Shown here piece after piece: positions 63,261-64,000 of a stretch of 64,000 bases of DNA. The position numbers and the translations under genes are program-made. A model generated the notes under the pieces. That model had not been told where the DNA came from, ran no database searches, and worked only from the letters and a program-made list of their open reading frames with translations. The stretch lies in NCBI GenBank assembly GCA_017645645.1, contig JAGCOB010000028.1, positions 110,311 to 174,310 of the forward strand. Reading direction: 5' to 3'. Source of the DNA: Prevotella sp. (GTDB lineage: Bacteria; Bacteroidota; Bacteroidia; Bacteroidales; Bacteroidaceae). The number at the start of each line of letters is the position of its first letter. Position 1 is the first letter of the stretch.

Positions 63261-63288
63261 AAAATTGAACTCGTTGAGTCTCAATTTT
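63261..63288. repeat. Hairpin upstream of the mob genes
   Basis: AAAATTGA (63261-63268), ACTC, loop GTT, GAGT, TCAATTTT (63281-63288), with one bulged C. Confidence 0.7.
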
Positions 63289-63355
63289 GGTTGAGTACTC
63301 GCAGGCTCGCACCTCTTTTCGAATAGATATAAATGATAGTTGATTGCATGTAGAT

Positions 63356-63757
63356 ATGACATACAAAAGAAAGTATATTAGCAAGAAAAATAAACTCGTT
63401 CCGGGGAGGCCGTTGATAACGGAGAAAAACCCATCCAAGGAGCGAAAAATCCGTCATATAAGAATGTCGGATGAAGAGTGGAATTTCGCCACCGAAAATG
63501 CACGTAAATGCCATAAATTTACAAGCACATATATACGCGATCTTGCGGCAGGATACAGGCCGATGGTTCCAGACCCGGAACTGAAACATCAGCTATCGAA
63601 AATCAGGATTGATATAGTCAATTTTGCAAAGCATCTGAACGGTCTTTCAGACGGTGACAGAAGCATACTTTTAAGAGACCCGAACACCCATTCCATATGG
63701 GCTAAATCGGTAAAGGATGAACTGGATTTTATAGATGATTTAATGCGGAGGATTTGA
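63356..63757 (+). CDS. MobC-like relaxosome accessory protein
   Basis: A 133-residue basic protein with the ribbon-helix-helix-like core RHIRMSDEEWNFATENARKC, followed by STYIRDLAAGYRP, a pattern typical of MobC/MobB plasmid mobilisation proteins that bind oriT and help the relaxase. The start is ATG 63356; the longer frame begins with TTG. The relaxase gene starts 1 bp after its stop. Confidence 0.72.
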   Translation: MTYKRKYISKKNKLVPGRPLITEKNPSKERKIRHIRMSDEEWNFATENARKCHKFTSTYIRDLAAGYRPMVPDPELKHQLSKIRIDIVNFAKHLNGLSDGDRSILLRDPNTHSIWAKSVKDELDFIDDLMRRI

Positions 63758-63758
63758 T

Positions 63759-64000
63759 ATGGTTTTGAAAGGAAGACAAATATCCCATGGGGCTGCTTAC
63801 TCCGATTATTCAGCCATGAAAGAGAAGGCTATTTATATCGGCGGTGAGCATCTTGACGATAACACTTTTGTCAATCGTTCAACACCCGATTTGGAGGAAA
63901 TCTGGCTTGAGTTTGAACGTGAAGGATCGATGTATTCCAAGGGCGGCAAGGATATTAAAAATACTATCATTGCACTCGAAGGTTCACCGACTCCTGAAGA
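63759..64000 (+). CDS. Probable relaxase/mobilisation protein, N-terminal part (cut by window end)
   Basis: The 80 residues visible begin MVLKGRQISHGAAYSDYSAM, then a Glu-rich stretch. The position directly after MobC and the HGAAYSDY-like opening resemble Bacteroidota mobilisation relaxases, but the catalytic Tyr and HUH motif are outside the window, so this rests on context. Confidence 0.45.
   Translation, partial: MVLKGRQISHGAAYSDYSAMKEKAIYIGGEHLDDNTFVNRSTPDLEEIWLEFEREGSMYSKGGKDIKNTIIALEGSPTPE

Larger units (their letters stand above)
62935..63355. other. Intergenic region before the mob genes, oriT candidate
   Basis: About 420 bp without an ORF. It contains a promoter-like TATATTTG (63150-63157), an inverted repeat TGCAAATAT/ATATTTGCA and a hairpin at 63261-63288, lying next to the mobilisation genes where an origin of transfer would be expected. 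Confidence 0.45.

Overview
The window looks like chromosome of a Bacteroidota bacterium, most like Prevotella or a near relative. Three things point there: many promoters carry the Bacteroidota -7 element TAnnTTTG; there is a type IX secretion component (PorQ) together with secreted proteases that carry type IX-like C-terminal tails; and the gene families are typical of the group (GH97, DUF4954, a fused ADP-forming acyl-CoA synthetase, MCE/MlaD, a TonB with a Bacteroidota C-terminus, and an NrdJ-type C-terminal domain). I assigned the organism by recognising families, not by a search.

Layout. 0-43 kb is ordinary chromosome. It holds a hexuronate-type MFS transporter and a small secreted protein; a nitroreductase divergent from an orphan ribonucleotide-reductase C-terminal domain and folB; a cell-wall amidase and an MCE protein; dnaA; a GH97 glycosidase convergent with nagB; hflX, a DUF4954 protein, an M16 protease and class I fumarase, then two tandem M6 proteases; clpB; a subtilase; a GH94 cellobiose phosphorylase; an ADP-forming acyl-CoA synthetase; a MATE pump; an alpha-2-macroglobulin, a DUF1573 protein, meaB and ispH. 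A degraded-looking beta-helix surface protein and a 63-residue peptide gene close this part. 52.9-57.2 kb is again core: cmk, porQ, tonB, a polyprenyl synthase, tatD and tRNA-Ser(GGA).

43.3-52.9 kb is an accessory, more AT-rich defence island. A hicA-hicB toxin-antitoxin pair is bracketed by a 57-bp direct repeat. It is followed by an AbiH-family protein and a three-gene restriction-modification operon: a PD-(D/E)XK nuclease with a C-terminal DUF4357-like segment, a fused cytosine-C5 plus adenine-N6 methyltransferase, and an HNH endonuclease. An unrecognised 275-residue protein, a repeat-rich spacer and an ORF6N remnant complete the island. The methyltransferase fusion next to an HNH nuclease resembles a condensed type IIS system and is the most interesting coding find.

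From the tRNA-Ser gene (57.2 kb) to the right edge lies what appears to be a mobilisable element: a plasmid-type ssb, small mobile-element genes, a zinc-ribbon protein, a MobC-like relaxosome protein and the start of a probable relaxase. It contains two long stretches (about 1.6 and 1.35 kb) without convincing genes. Each carries a copy of a conserved non-coding module ending in a minus-strand promoter, and this is the most interesting non-coding signal in the window. The other end of the element lies beyond position 64000.

Several core genes (hflX, the M16 protease, tatD, the alpha-2-macroglobulin, ispH) carry short direct repeats inside their reading frames, and these are listed separately.
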